A program made the position numbers and the translations under genes. Below, piece after piece: positions 1-9,008 of a DNA stretch of 64,000 nucleotides. The stretch is from the NCBI RefSeq assembly GCF_029504395.1, contig NZ_JAQFIF010000004.1, positions 62,001 through 126,000 of the forward strand, read 5' to 3'. The notes beneath the pieces were generated by a model that was not told the origin of the DNA, ran no database searches, and worked only from the letters and a program-made list of their open reading frames with translations. The DNA comes from Arthrobacter sp. ES3-54 (GTDB taxonomy: Bacteria; Actinomycetota; Actinomycetes; Actinomycetales; Micrococcaceae). Within the stretch, counting starts at the first letter, position 1. Each line of letters starts with the position of its first letter.

Positions 1-35
1 CCGCGGACGGGCCCGTGATCCTGACGCTGCCTTAA
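1..35 (+). CDS. 3' end of an upstream gene (partial)
   Basis: Reading from base 3, codons run open to a TAA at 33-35 and give the C-terminal residues ADGPVILTLP. The codons are G/C-rich at third positions, as in real genes of this window. The stop overlaps the stop of the convergent acetyltransferase gene in the palindromic tetramer TTAA (32-35). The product cannot be identified from ten residues. Confidence 0.45.
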   Translation, partial: ADGPVILTLP

Positions 36-667
36 GGCCCGCGGTGGGCGCCGGCCGGGGGCGCTGATGTCAGGCGGACGACGGCGCGCCCCGGCACCGC
101 GTCGCTGACCACCGTGAAACCGGCGGCCAGGAAGAGCCCCACCGTGCCGTGATAGAGGTCTGCCGGGCCCGCCTTGGGCCGTTGGGCGGGATCGACCGGA
201 TAACCCTCCACCACCGTGGCGCCGTGGGCGAAGGCGTGCTCGACGGCGGCTGCAAGCAGCGCCCCCGCCACACCGGTCCGGCGCTGGCCGGCGGAGACGA
301 CAAAGCAACTCACCGACCACACCTGGTTCCCGCCGAGGTCCCGGACCACGTCAGGGGCGGACGCCAGAACCTTCGAGCGCAGGATCCTCGGATAACATCC
401 GCGGGGCTCGACGGCGCACCAGCCCACTGGATTCCCGTCGCGGAAGGCCAGGACCCCGGGCGCCGGCTGGCCGGCGTCGAACTTGTCCCGCAACTGGCTC
501 TTGCGCTCCTCCGGGGTCGACGCGGACCACTCGCTGCCGGTCAAGGCGAAGAACCGGCACCAGCACCGTGAGGGTTCGCCGCGGACGCCGAAGAGGCGCC
601 CGACGTCGGCCCAGTCCGCCGCGGCGGTGGTAATGGCGGCCTGGCTCCGGGGTTCTGCTTCGCGCAT
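32..667 (-). CDS. GNAT family N-acetyltransferase
   Basis: A protein of 211 residues. The centre and C-terminal half carry the GNAT acetyl-CoA-binding pattern: a beta strand WSVSCFVV, then the loop and helix QRRTGVAGALLAAAVEHA (about residues 128-145), then a strand and VEGYPVD. GNAT enzymes move an acetyl group from acetyl-CoA to an amine; the substrate cannot be told here. The N-terminal part is Trp/Cys-rich (CWCRFFAL), as in an actinobacterial subgroup of these enzymes. The gene is transcribed away from lapA-like/corA, and its stop overlaps that of the gene entering from the left edge. The ATG at 665-667 is the natural start. Confidence 0.8.
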   Translation of the reverse strand: MREAEPRSQAAITTAAADWADVGRLFGVRGEPSRCWCRFFALTGSEWSASTPEERKSQLRDKFDAGQPAPGVLAFRDGNPVGWCAVEPRGCYPRILRSKVLASAPDVVRDLGGNQVWSVSCFVVSAGQRRTGVAGALLAAAVEHAFAHGATVVEGYPVDPAQRPKAGPADLYHGTVGLFLAAGFTVVSDAVPGRAVVRLTSAPPAGAHRGP

Positions 668-690
668 GGAAAGAGGGTAGCGCCTGGTGC

Positions 691-1134
691 CTAGCGCGTG
701 CGCGTGCCGCTGGCCTGTCGGCGGACACGATGCGCGGCGAGGCGCAGTTGGATGATGCGGGCGGCTCCGGCGATGGCGACAAGCACGCCGCCACCGACGG
801 CCGCAATGAACAATGCCATGCCGAGCGGGACCGACCCTTCGAGGCCAAAGAACTTCACCTGCACATATTCCTGGTTCTGCAGGATGAAGGCGATGAGCAC
901 GATCAGCACCACCAGCGCGCAGGCAACCGCGGCCCAGACCATTCCCGCGCGGGTGACCTGGCGGGCTTCCGGGGCGCGGGCCGGCTCGGGCGCCGGCGCC
1001 GCGGGTGCCTCTGGGCGGGACGTTTCAACCTCGGAGGTCCCGGTCCCGGACCCGGCGTCGGCGGCGCCCGGGGGCTGGGTGGTCCGGACATCGTCGGGAT
1101 GGTTGGGGTCGAAGCTGCGGGGTGTCTCGGTCAT
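691..1134 (-). CDS. LapA-domain (DUF1049) membrane protein
   Basis: A 147-residue membrane protein. The first 65 residues are hydrophilic and rich in Pro, Ala and Glu. They are followed by two membrane helices (about 67-90, beginning MVWAAVACALVVLIVLIAF, and about 103-123) separated by QNQEYVQVKFFGLEGSVPLG, a short loop typical of the LapA/DUF1049 family. A basic tail ends the protein. In proteobacteria LapA assists lipopolysaccharide assembly; actinobacteria lack LPS, so the role here is unknown. The reading frame stays open upstream into the antisense of corA, but the ATG at 1132-1134 begins the part that looks like protein. The gene is divergent from corA. Confidence 0.75.
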   Translation of the reverse strand: MTETPRSFDPNHPDDVRTTQPPGAADAGSGTGTSEVETSRPEAPAAPAPEPARAPEARQVTRAGMVWAAVACALVVLIVLIAFILQNQEYVQVKFFGLEGSVPLGMALFIAAVGGGVLVAIAGAARIIQLRLAAHRVRRQASGTRTR

Positions 1135-1428
1135 AGCGGCCGTGCCTTTCGATTGCGGGCAGGGCACACAGACTTTCTCTGGTGGCCTGCCGGTCCACTC
1201 AATACTAAGCGTGCTGATGGCTGGTGGGGTGTCCGGGCAGTTGGGCGCGCGGTTCGGGCGAACCGCCATGCCGGTGACGTTGCCTGCCGAGGCCCGGGAG
1301 AGCGTCGTCTGGGGGCCTTCTTCCCGGCAAACCCGCCGGCTGTCATGGGCCAGGACGGGCTGTTGGCACCGGCCCGGCCACGGTATAACGTCACAGCCAA
1401 GGGATTGCCTTGAAGAGGAGGCGCGGCC

Positions 1429-2445
1429 GTGACCATTATTGACAACGCCGTCTATGTGGACGGTCACCGGACCGCCGACCCGGAAGGCCTCGAGGAGACG
1501 TATTTTCTCCTGCGGCAGCGCGAGGGCATGGCCTGGATCGGGCTCTACCGGCCGGACCCTGAAGAGCTGCGCTCGGTGGCCGAGGAATTCGACCTCAGCC
1601 ACCTGGCCGTGGAGGACGCGCTCGCCGGCCACCAGCGGGCCAAGCTGGAGCACTATGGCGAGACATTGTTCCTGGTGCTGCGGCCCGCCCGGTACCTGGA
1701 CGAAGTGGAGAAGGTCGAGTTCGGCGAGATCCATGTGTTCGCCGGCCCGGATTTTGTGGTGACGGTCCGCCGGGCAGAGTCTCCCGATCTGGCCCGGGTG
1801 CGCCGGCGCATGGAGTCCGAGCCGGAGTTCCTGGCGCTCGGTCCGGATGCGGTGTTGTATGCGATTCTGGACCAGGTGGTGGACGAGTACGAGCCGGTGG
1901 CCGCGGGGCTGGAAAACGACATCGATGAAATCGAAGATGACCTGTTCGCCGCCGATCCCGGTGTATCGCGCAGGATCTATGAGCTGTCCCGCCAGGTCAT
2001 CACGTTCCAGCGTGCCACGGCCCCGCTTGCCGGAATCCTGCAGAGCCTTATGGGCACCGGCCCGGACGGGGTGCCGGACCCCGAACTGCAGGACCATTTC
2101 CGCGACGTCCTGGACCACGCCATCCGGCTGGGGGAGCGGGTGTCTGGCTTCCGGGCGCTGCTGCAAAACGCGCTGGCCGTCAACGCAGCCCTCGTTGCCC
2201 AGCGGCAGAACGACGAAATGCGGCTCCTGACGGAGTCGAGCTTCGCCCAAAACGAGCAGGTCAAGCGGATCTCGTCGTGGGCTGCCATCCTGTTCGCGCC
2301 GACGTTGATCGCGTCGATCTACGGCATGAACTTCCGCGACATGCCCGAGCTCGACTGGATCTTCGGCTATCCGATGGCACTCGCGCTCATGATCGGCATG
2401 GGTGGGATCTTGTTCCTGACGTTCAAACACAACAAGTGGATCTGA
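1429..2445 (+). CDS. corA: CorA family magnesium/cobalt transporter
   Basis: A 338-residue protein of the CorA family, pentameric channels that let Mg2+ (and Co2+ or Ni2+) enter the cell. The long cytoplasmic N-terminal domain has the family's mixed fold and a charged helical stalk (about 150-270). Two C-terminal membrane helices follow (about 281-299 and 310-330), and the first ends in the diagnostic selectivity motif YGMN. The loop FRDMPELDW and a short basic C-terminus are also typical. The GTG start at 1429 is preceded by GAGGAGG about eight bases upstream. A strong hairpin follows the stop, so this looks like a single-gene unit, divergent from the LapA-domain gene. Confidence 0.93.
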   Translation: MTIIDNAVYVDGHRTADPEGLEETYFLLRQREGMAWIGLYRPDPEELRSVAEEFDLSHLAVEDALAGHQRAKLEHYGETLFLVLRPARYLDEVEKVEFGEIHVFAGPDFVVTVRRAESPDLARVRRRMESEPEFLALGPDAVLYAILDQVVDEYEPVAAGLENDIDEIEDDLFAADPGVSRRIYELSRQVITFQRATAPLAGILQSLMGTGPDGVPDPELQDHFRDVLDHAIRLGERVSGFRALLQNALAVNAALVAQRQNDEMRLLTESSFAQNEQVKRISSWAAILFAPTLIASIYGMNFRDMPELDWIFGYPMALALMIGMGGILFLTFKHNKWI

Positions 2446-2477
2446 CGTTCTGGTTGAAATAGGAGATGAAATAGGAA

Positions 2478-2514
2478 GCGGCCCTGACCTTGCGTTGTCG
2501 CAGGTCAGGGCCGC
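2478..2514. terminator. Bidirectional terminator hairpin
   Basis: The arms GCGGCCCTGACCT (2478-2490) and AGGTCAGGGCCGC (2502-2514) are perfect complements; the loop between them can extend the stem with TGCG/CGCA. The hairpin lies after the corA stop on the + strand and after the tRNA-Arg gene on the - strand, so it probably serves both. Confidence 0.75.
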
Positions 2515-2521
2515 TCTCTTG

Positions 2522-2594
2522 TGCCCCAGGAGGGAATCGAACCCCCGACCGGCGGATTAGAAGGCCGCTGCTCTATCCCCTGAGCTACTGGGGC
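2522..2594 (-). tRNA. tRNA-Arg (anticodon TCT)
   Basis: A complete cloverleaf on the - strand: acceptor GCCCCAG/CTGGGGC, a D arm with AGCTCAGGGGATAGAGC, an anticodon loop CTTCTAA giving anticodon TCT (reads AGA/AGG), and a T loop GGTTCGATTCC. The length is 73 bases including discriminator A; the CCA end is not encoded. Confidence 0.96.
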
Positions 2595-2637
2595 ACTGTG
2601 GTACCCACCGGCCGCTGCCGGGGGAAGCCTCAAAAAG

Positions 2638-2668
2638 TTTACAGTGTCGGACGGCCGGTGGGGGTCAA
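2638..2668 (-). promoter_or_regulatory. Candidate tRNA-Arg promoter
   Basis: On the - strand, TTGACC (2668-2663) is followed after 19 bases by TGTAAA (2643-2638), about 45 bases upstream of the mature tRNA 5' end. The -35 is close to consensus, but the spacer is longer than ideal and the -10 is weak. Confidence 0.35.
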
Positions 2669-2834
2669 CCCTGGACGGTGGCCGGCCCTGCGGCGGGGAC
2701 CATCCCCGACACGGCCCCCATGGCCACTGCAGGAAGTTTTCCACATGGCACAGCCGGCCCCTCCCCAGCGGCGGCCCGCGGCGGGAAGCTGGAACTGCCC
2801 GGCTGGGCACGACAATTCGAGACAGGACATGAGA

Positions 2835-3407
2835 ATGAGCGACAACATTACCGTCCGTGGCTTCGTCGCCTCGGAGATCAGAAGTGCGACCACCCCGGGT
2901 GGCGTGGCCACGGCGTCCTTTCGGTTCGGCGCCACCGAGCGCCGCTACGACCGCGGTTCCAGCACCTGGGTGGACGGCAACACCAACTGGTTCACCGTCC
3001 AGGGATACCGGCAACTGGCCGGCAACATGGGCTGCAGCATCAAGAAAGGACAGCGGGTCATCGTGGTTGGCCGGCTGAAGATGCGCAGCTGGGAAAAGGA
3101 CGGCAGGGTCTACCACGACGCCGAGATCAATGCGGAGTCAGTCGGCCACGACCTCATGTGGGGAACTGCCAACTTCATCCGCTCATCCGGAACCGGAATC
3201 CAGGCCGGCTCCGGCGCCGGTGCCCCTGGTGCACCCGGTAGTGGGGACGGCGACGACGCCGGACCCCAGACCCAACCAGGGGATACAGGCGGTGATGCTG
3301 GCGGGGACGACGACGCCGACCGCCATGCGACCTTCATCAATGACGCGAGCGGCGAGGAAGAGGCGGTGGACCAGGAAACCGGCGAACTGACAGGGGCCGC
3401 AGCCTGA
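2835..3407 (+). CDS. ssb: Single-stranded DNA-binding protein (paralogue)
   Basis: A 190-residue SSB-family protein. Residues 1-110 form the OB fold that binds single-stranded DNA (NITVRGFVASEIR, the aromatic-containing NTNWFTVQGYRQLA, and KGQRVIVVGRLKMRSWEKDG). The rest is a Gly/Pro/Asp-rich tail. The tail does not end in the acidic DDDIPF-like tip that recruits partners in the replicative SSB; it ends TGELTGAAA. This suggests an accessory SSB, with the replication copy expected elsewhere, near rpsF/rpsR. The ATG at 2835 is preferred over the ATG at 2829 because AGGA (2824-2827) sits seven bases before it. It is a lone gene next to tRNA-Arg. Confidence 0.88.
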   Translation: MSDNITVRGFVASEIRSATTPGGVATASFRFGATERRYDRGSSTWVDGNTNWFTVQGYRQLAGNMGCSIKKGQRVIVVGRLKMRSWEKDGRVYHDAEINAESVGHDLMWGTANFIRSSGTGIQAGSGAGAPGAPGSGDGDDAGPQTQPGDTGGDAGGDDDADRHATFINDASGEEEAVDQETGELTGAAA

Positions 3408-3534
3408 ATCCCGGGGGCGGCGGGCCATGCCGAGGACGCCGGATCGGGGCACCACAGCGTGGCAGAATTGCCGGATGCAACACGCCAGGATCGCCGCAGG
3501 ACCCGCGGCGGCCGCCGCTGCGGGACCGAGGACG

Positions 3535-4053
3535 GTGACTACCGCCGCGGGCGGGGCCAGCCGCCGCGGCCGGGCCGTTCCGGGGGCCGCAACCGTGGTG
3601 CTCCTGCTCCTGCTCGTGCTGCTGCCCAATACCTCCGCTTGTGCGACGCCGGCCGGCGGCAGCGGAGTCGGGGGCTCTGGAGCCGGGCATTCTGAAGGCG
3701 CGACGTCCGCTGCGTCCCCGGCCCCGTCTGGGCCGACGCGCACCGGCGGGACCGGGACACCAGGTTCCGACATGAAATCCAAGGTCGAGTCGGTCTTGGA
3801 CGCCGCCGTCCGCGGCGGGGGCCAGCCCCAGACAGCGCGCATCCGCGAGTCTTTGGTCAGCGCCGGGATTCCGGCAGGCGAGGTGGAAGTCACCGCAGGC
3901 CGGACGCCCACCGGCCTGGCTGCCGGCGCCGTCGAGGCCGGCGTGCGCGACGGCCGCAGCTGCATCGTTGCCCAGATCCGGAACGGCAGCGTCACTGTCG
4001 GCGTGCTGCCGGTCTTGGCCTCGGGCGGCTGCCTCGTGGGCGTCCAGGACTGA
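3535..4053 (+). CDS. Putative secreted/lipoprotein of unknown function (DUF6993-like)
   Basis: From the GTG at 3535 the protein has 172 residues. It has a signal-like N-terminus: a basic segment RRGR, a run of leucines and valines (about residues 20-30), then NTSACATP, a weak lipobox with Cys near residue 36. A Gly/Ser/Thr/Pro-rich linker follows. The C-terminal part of about 95 residues resembles a small domain found upstream of ettA in Arthrobacter relatives (DUF6993, from memory). In-frame ATGs at 3427 and 3475 would put 20-36 more residues before the hydrophobic stretch, which fits a signal peptide less well, though no start has a good ribosome site. The function is unknown. Confidence 0.6.
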   Translation: MTTAAGGASRRGRAVPGAATVVLLLLLVLLPNTSACATPAGGSGVGGSGAGHSEGATSAASPAPSGPTRTGGTGTPGSDMKSKVESVLDAAVRGGGQPQTARIRESLVSAGIPAGEVEVTAGRTPTGLAAGAVEAGVRDGRSCIVAQIRNGSVTVGVLPVLASGGCLVGVQD

Positions 4054-4206
4054 ACCGATCCGTCCAGGGCCGGGCACGGCCGCGGGTGCAACAGGGGACA
4101 ATGAGGCAACTGCAAAAGCAATGGCTGCGGCAGCCGGGCCGTCCCGGGGGCGCATCGCGGCTTACGGAATGTGAGTTATCCCGGCCGAACCACTAGATTT
4201 GTAGGC

Positions 4207-5889
<1,683 letters not shown>

Positions 5890-5928
5890 GCCCGCAAGGC
5901 TTACAGCGCCACGAAAAAATTCAGCGCC

Positions 5929-5970
5929 ACGAAAAAGCCGGCTCCCCGCGCGGGGAGCCGGCTTTTTCGT
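5929..5970 (+). terminator. Intrinsic terminator of ettA
   Basis: A perfect 19-bp stem (5929-5947 with 5952-5970) around a GCGC loop, with GC-rich inner pairs, a run of A on the left arm and TTTTT on the right. It can act in both directions: for ettA on the + strand and for the thioesterase gene on the - strand. Confidence 0.9.
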
Positions 5971-6044
5971 GCCTTGGGACTAGCCAGCGGACGGGCGGGC
6001 TAGCTGCGCTCGGCCTTGCGCATCTGGTGCTGCAGCACTCTCGA

Positions 6045-6992
6045 CTAGACGGCGGCCTGCACGGCGCCCTTCACTGTGTTCTTGAAGTCGTTCGGCACGC
6101 GGACCATGCCTTCCTGGGCCACCGTCGCCACATGCCGGCCGTCCCGGCTGAAGATCTTGCCGGTGGCGAGACCCCGCGCGCCCTGGGCGCTGGGCGATTC
6201 CTGGACATACAGGAGCCATTCGTCCACCCTGACCGGCCGGTGCCACCACATCGCGTGGTCCAGGCTCGCCACGGACATCCCGGGCGTAATCCAGCTCATC
6301 CCGTGCCTGCGGAGGATGGATTCCAGCAGGGTGTAGTCGCTCGCGTAGGCCAGGGCGGCCCGGTGCAGGCCGGCGTCGTCGGGCATGGGACCGAAGGTCT
6401 TCATCCAGACGGCGTTGCGTGCTTCCTTGGGCCCCTTGGCCGAGACATACAGCGCCGGATCGACGTGGCGGATATCGAACGGCCGCTCGTAGGCCCAGTG
6501 CCGGGCCACGGGGTGATCGAACTTGCCCAGCAGATCCGCGGTGCTGGGCAGCGATTCGGGGTCCGGGATCCCGGCGGGCATCTCGGACTGGTGCTCGATC
6601 CCCTCGTCCTCGGCCTGGAAGGACGCGATCATCGACAGGATGGGCATGCCCTCCTGGTACGCGTGGACGCGGCGGGCCGAGAAGGACCGGCCGTCGCGCA
6701 GGCGCTGCACCCCGAAGGTGATCGGCTTGTTGGCGTCTCCCGGGCGGAGGAAGTAGCCGTGCATGGAGTGGACACTGCGGTCCGGGTCGACGGTGCGGCT
6801 GCCGGCGATCAGGGACTGCGCCAGCACCTGGCCGCCGAAAACGCGCTGCCTGGGCTGCTGCTGGGAGGGACCCATGAAGATGTCCTCGTCCGTCCGCGCG
6901 CCCTCGAGCTCGCCGAGGTTGAGGAGCTGGATGAGCGAGGAGGTGGGGTCCTGGGTCGGGAGCCCCAGCAGTCCGGCTTCGGCTTCAGTCAT
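6045..6992 (-). CDS. tesB: Acyl-CoA thioesterase II (TesB family)
   Basis: A 315-residue double-hotdog thioesterase that hydrolyses fatty acyl-CoA to free acid and CoA in the cytoplasm. The N-terminal hotdog has RVFGGQVLAQSLIAG and HSMHGYFLRPGD. The C-terminal hotdog has the catalytic neighbourhoods SLDHAMWWHRP (Asp), RGLATGKIF (Thr) and VATVAQEG (Gln). It is probably transcribed alone. An oddity: after the TAG stop at 6045-6047, 14 more sense codons with G/C-rich third positions run in the same frame (SRVLQHQMRKAERS) to a second TAG at 6000-6002, so the present stop may truncate an older C-terminus. Confidence 0.93.
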   Translation of the reverse strand: MTEAEAGLLGLPTQDPTSSLIQLLNLGELEGARTDEDIFMGPSQQQPRQRVFGGQVLAQSLIAGSRTVDPDRSVHSMHGYFLRPGDANKPITFGVQRLRDGRSFSARRVHAYQEGMPILSMIASFQAEDEGIEHQSEMPAGIPDPESLPSTADLLGKFDHPVARHWAYERPFDIRHVDPALYVSAKGPKEARNAVWMKTFGPMPDDAGLHRAALAYASDYTLLESILRRHGMSWITPGMSVASLDHAMWWHRPVRVDEWLLYVQESPSAQGARGLATGKIFSRDGRHVATVAQEGMVRVPNDFKNTVKGAVQAAV

Positions 6993-7054
6993 GGTCTGAC
7001 TCTAGACGGCAGGCGGCGGCGCTCCAAAGAAGCGCAGCCGGTAGAGTCGGTAGT

Positions 7055-7714
7055 GTGTCTGATGTCCTAACCCAGCCCCTGCAGTTCTCCGATCCCCGCG
7101 ATCTCGATGACCTGCGCACCTTCGCCACGCGTGCCAAGTCCATTGACGACGGCGCCATCCGGCTCCAAGCCGCGGGCCCGGTCCTGGCCGCCTACGTCTG
7201 CGTCCTGCGGCCCCGGCTCCTGGGCGAAGCCACGCCCACCATCCTGGGTCTGCGGACCATGGCGCTGGCACAGCCGGCGGACACTGACGTCACAGTGCCG
7301 CTGTCCGCCGTGCTGGACCGTTTGGCACGGGCCGGGGAGCACGACGTCGAACTTCCCGTCCCGCCGGTGACCGTCAGCGAGTCGTGGGCCGGGATCGGGG
7401 CCCCGCGGGCCGGCTGGGAACTGCTCGGCACCGTCAAGGACAGCAAACTGCGGGCCGCCGCCGAGGCCGGCATCAGGGAGATCGCCGCGATCATCCCGGA
7501 CAAGCCGGGGGCGCTGATCGTCAACAACGCCCGGGCCACGGTCTGGGGCCGGGAACTGCCCGACACCGGCGGCCTGCCCGCAGGCGCCGCGTTCGCCGCG
7601 CTGACCTTGGGCTTCCTGGCAGACGGCGAACAACGGCTTTACCGGGCCGGGCGCTGGTTCCGGCTCAGCGGCACCCGCGGCCACGTGCTGGTTCGGACCG
7701 GCACCGGGCTCTAG
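7055..7714 (+). CDS. Conserved actinobacterial protein of unknown function
   Basis: I do not recognise this 219-residue protein. It is soluble, with no signal peptide or membrane helix. The first 90 residues are mainly helical (DLDDLRTFATRAKSIDDGAI, VLAAYVCVLRPRLLGE). The C-terminal half alternates strands and short helices and ends in a strand-rich segment with RAGRWFRLSGTRGHVLVR. Codon use is typical of the chromosome, so it is a genuine gene. The GTG at 7055 follows the divergent tesB start by 62 bases, so the two share an intergenic promoter region. The stop lies 34 bases from that of the convergent haemoglobin gene. Confidence 0.7.
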   Translation: MSDVLTQPLQFSDPRDLDDLRTFATRAKSIDDGAIRLQAAGPVLAAYVCVLRPRLLGEATPTILGLRTMALAQPADTDVTVPLSAVLDRLARAGEHDVELPVPPVTVSESWAGIGAPRAGWELLGTVKDSKLRAAAEAGIREIAAIIPDKPGALIVNNARATVWGRELPDTGGLPAGAAFAALTLGFLADGEQRLYRAGRWFRLSGTRGHVLVRTGTGL

Positions 7715-7748
7715 GAAGCTTCAAGGAGGCTTCAGGCACCGTTCGCGC

Positions 7749-8207
7749 TCAGGCCTCCGACGGGCTGTTCACCATGGAAAGGGCTGCCCGGTCCATGTAG
7801 TCCCAGAGCGTTCCCTCGTACAGCGGCGGCAGCTCCAGGGCATCCACCGCGGCGCGCATGTGGAACAGCCAGCGCTCCTTGGCCTCCGGCGTCACCCGGA
7901 ACGGCATGTGGCGCATCCGAAGCCGCGGGTGCCCGCGCTCCTCGCCGTACGTCGTGGGGCCGCCCCAGTACTGTTCCAGGAACATCAGGAAGCGTCGCTT
8001 GGCCGGGCCGAGGTCCTCTTCCGGGTACATGGCGCGCAGCAGCGGATCGGTCGCGACGCCGTCGTAGAAGACGTCGATCAGCTTCACAAAAGTCTCGTGG
8101 CCGCCCACCGCGTCATAGAAGTTGTCCGTGTAGCCGGGCTGGCTGAACGGATCGTTTTGCAGCAGTTGCCGGGGCTGGCTGGTGTCGCCGGCGCTGGGAA
8201 TCGTCAT
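7749..8207 (-). CDS. glbO: Group 2 truncated haemoglobin (trHbO)
   Basis: A 152-residue globin of the two-over-two fold that binds haem and O2 and is linked to oxygen and peroxide/NO chemistry in mycobacteria. Visible features are the Phe-Tyr start of helix B (NFYDAVGGHETF), a CD region with YWGGPTTYGEERGHP, the proximal His in RMRHMPF, and the conserved Trp at G8 in ERWLFHMRAA, which marks groups 2 and 3. The gene begins four bases after the stop of the mscS-like gene (8212-8871), so the two are surely one transcript. It converges with the unknown gene at 7055-7714. It corresponds to Rv2470 in the mycobacterial block. Confidence 0.93.
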   Translation of the reverse strand: MTIPSAGDTSQPRQLLQNDPFSQPGYTDNFYDAVGGHETFVKLIDVFYDGVATDPLLRAMYPEEDLGPAKRRFLMFLEQYWGGPTTYGEERGHPRLRMRHMPFRVTPEAKERWLFHMRAAVDALELPPLYEGTLWDYMDRAALSMVNSPSEA

Positions 8208-8211
8208 TTCT

Positions 8212-8871
8212 CTATTCTCCGGCCTTCTGCTGGGGTGCGGCGCCGGCCTCGTCCGCCGCGGGCGTCTCGGGCGGGATGTAGGTGCCCTGGGAGCGGTTGC
8301 CCACGCGCAGGATTTCGCCGTTGCGCAGGTACCAGATGGTGCCGTCGTCGGCCCGGACTCGGGTGATCCGCAGGTTCATGGCCTCCACCGTGCCCACCAC
8401 CTCGGAGGTCTCGATGATGTCGCCAATGCCGTACTGGTCCTCGAAGGTAATGAAGATGCCGGCCAGGAAGTCGCGGATCAACTGCTGGGCACCGAAGCCG
8501 ATGGCCACACCGAGGATTCCGACGCTCGTCAGGATCGGCGCAACGTCTACATCCAGGTACTTGAGCACGTACACGATGGTGAGCACGGCGATCAGGACGC
8601 CGACCACGCTGCGGAGCAGTGCGCCGATTGTCTCTGCCCGCTGCACGCGTCGTTCATGGTCCAGGGCGCGGAAGGCCGGAGCCACCCAGCGGAAGTGCGA
8701 CTTCTTGAAGAGTGTGCTGCCCGCCGCAACTCGTTTGGTGATTCCGGTGATCACGAAGGATGCCACCAGCCACACGGCGACGCCGATGCCCAAGCTGATG
8801 AGGCCACCCGGCAGGTTGACAGCCGAGATGTCCGGTGCGGTGATTGGTTCGATGGTGGTCAGGCTGATCAT
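8212..8871 (-). CDS. Small-conductance mechanosensitive channel, MscS family
   Basis: A 219-residue MscS-type channel that opens under membrane tension to release solutes. Two membrane helices (about 24-45 and 85-105) precede the pore helix region APILTSVGILGVAIGFGAQQ, whose Gly/Ala pattern and following LIRDFLAGIFITFEDQY are diagnostic. The beta domain GDIIETSEVVGTVEAMNLRITRVR comes next, then a Pro/Ala-rich tail. It is a short family member, with one or two fewer helices than E. coli MscS and a reduced cytoplasmic vestibule. It is the first gene of an apparent operon with glbO. The upstream region (8872-9008) is shared with a divergent SDR gene. Confidence 0.9.
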   Translation of the reverse strand: MISLTTIEPITAPDISAVNLPGGLISLGIGVAVWLVASFVITGITKRVAAGSTLFKKSHFRWVAPAFRALDHERRVQRAETIGALLRSVVGVLIAVLTIVYVLKYLDVDVAPILTSVGILGVAIGFGAQQLIRDFLAGIFITFEDQYGIGDIIETSEVVGTVEAMNLRITRVRADDGTIWYLRNGEILRVGNRSQGTYIPPETPAADEAGAAPQQKAGE

Positions 8872-9008
8872 CGGTGAGGGAAAACTCCTTGTTTACTGCG
8901 TCCCTGCTGCCGGCCGGCAGCAGGGCTGGACGTCCGGAAAGGCGCATGGCGTTCGCCGGGCGCATAACACTCTGGTCTACTTCAACATTAGCGCCGTAGC
9001 GTGGCCCC

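Noticed and set aside
691..2430. A 579-residue reading of the LapA-like frame extending back through the antisense of corA
   Set aside because: Only the part from 1134 down has protein-like sequence with membrane helices; the rest mirrors corA.
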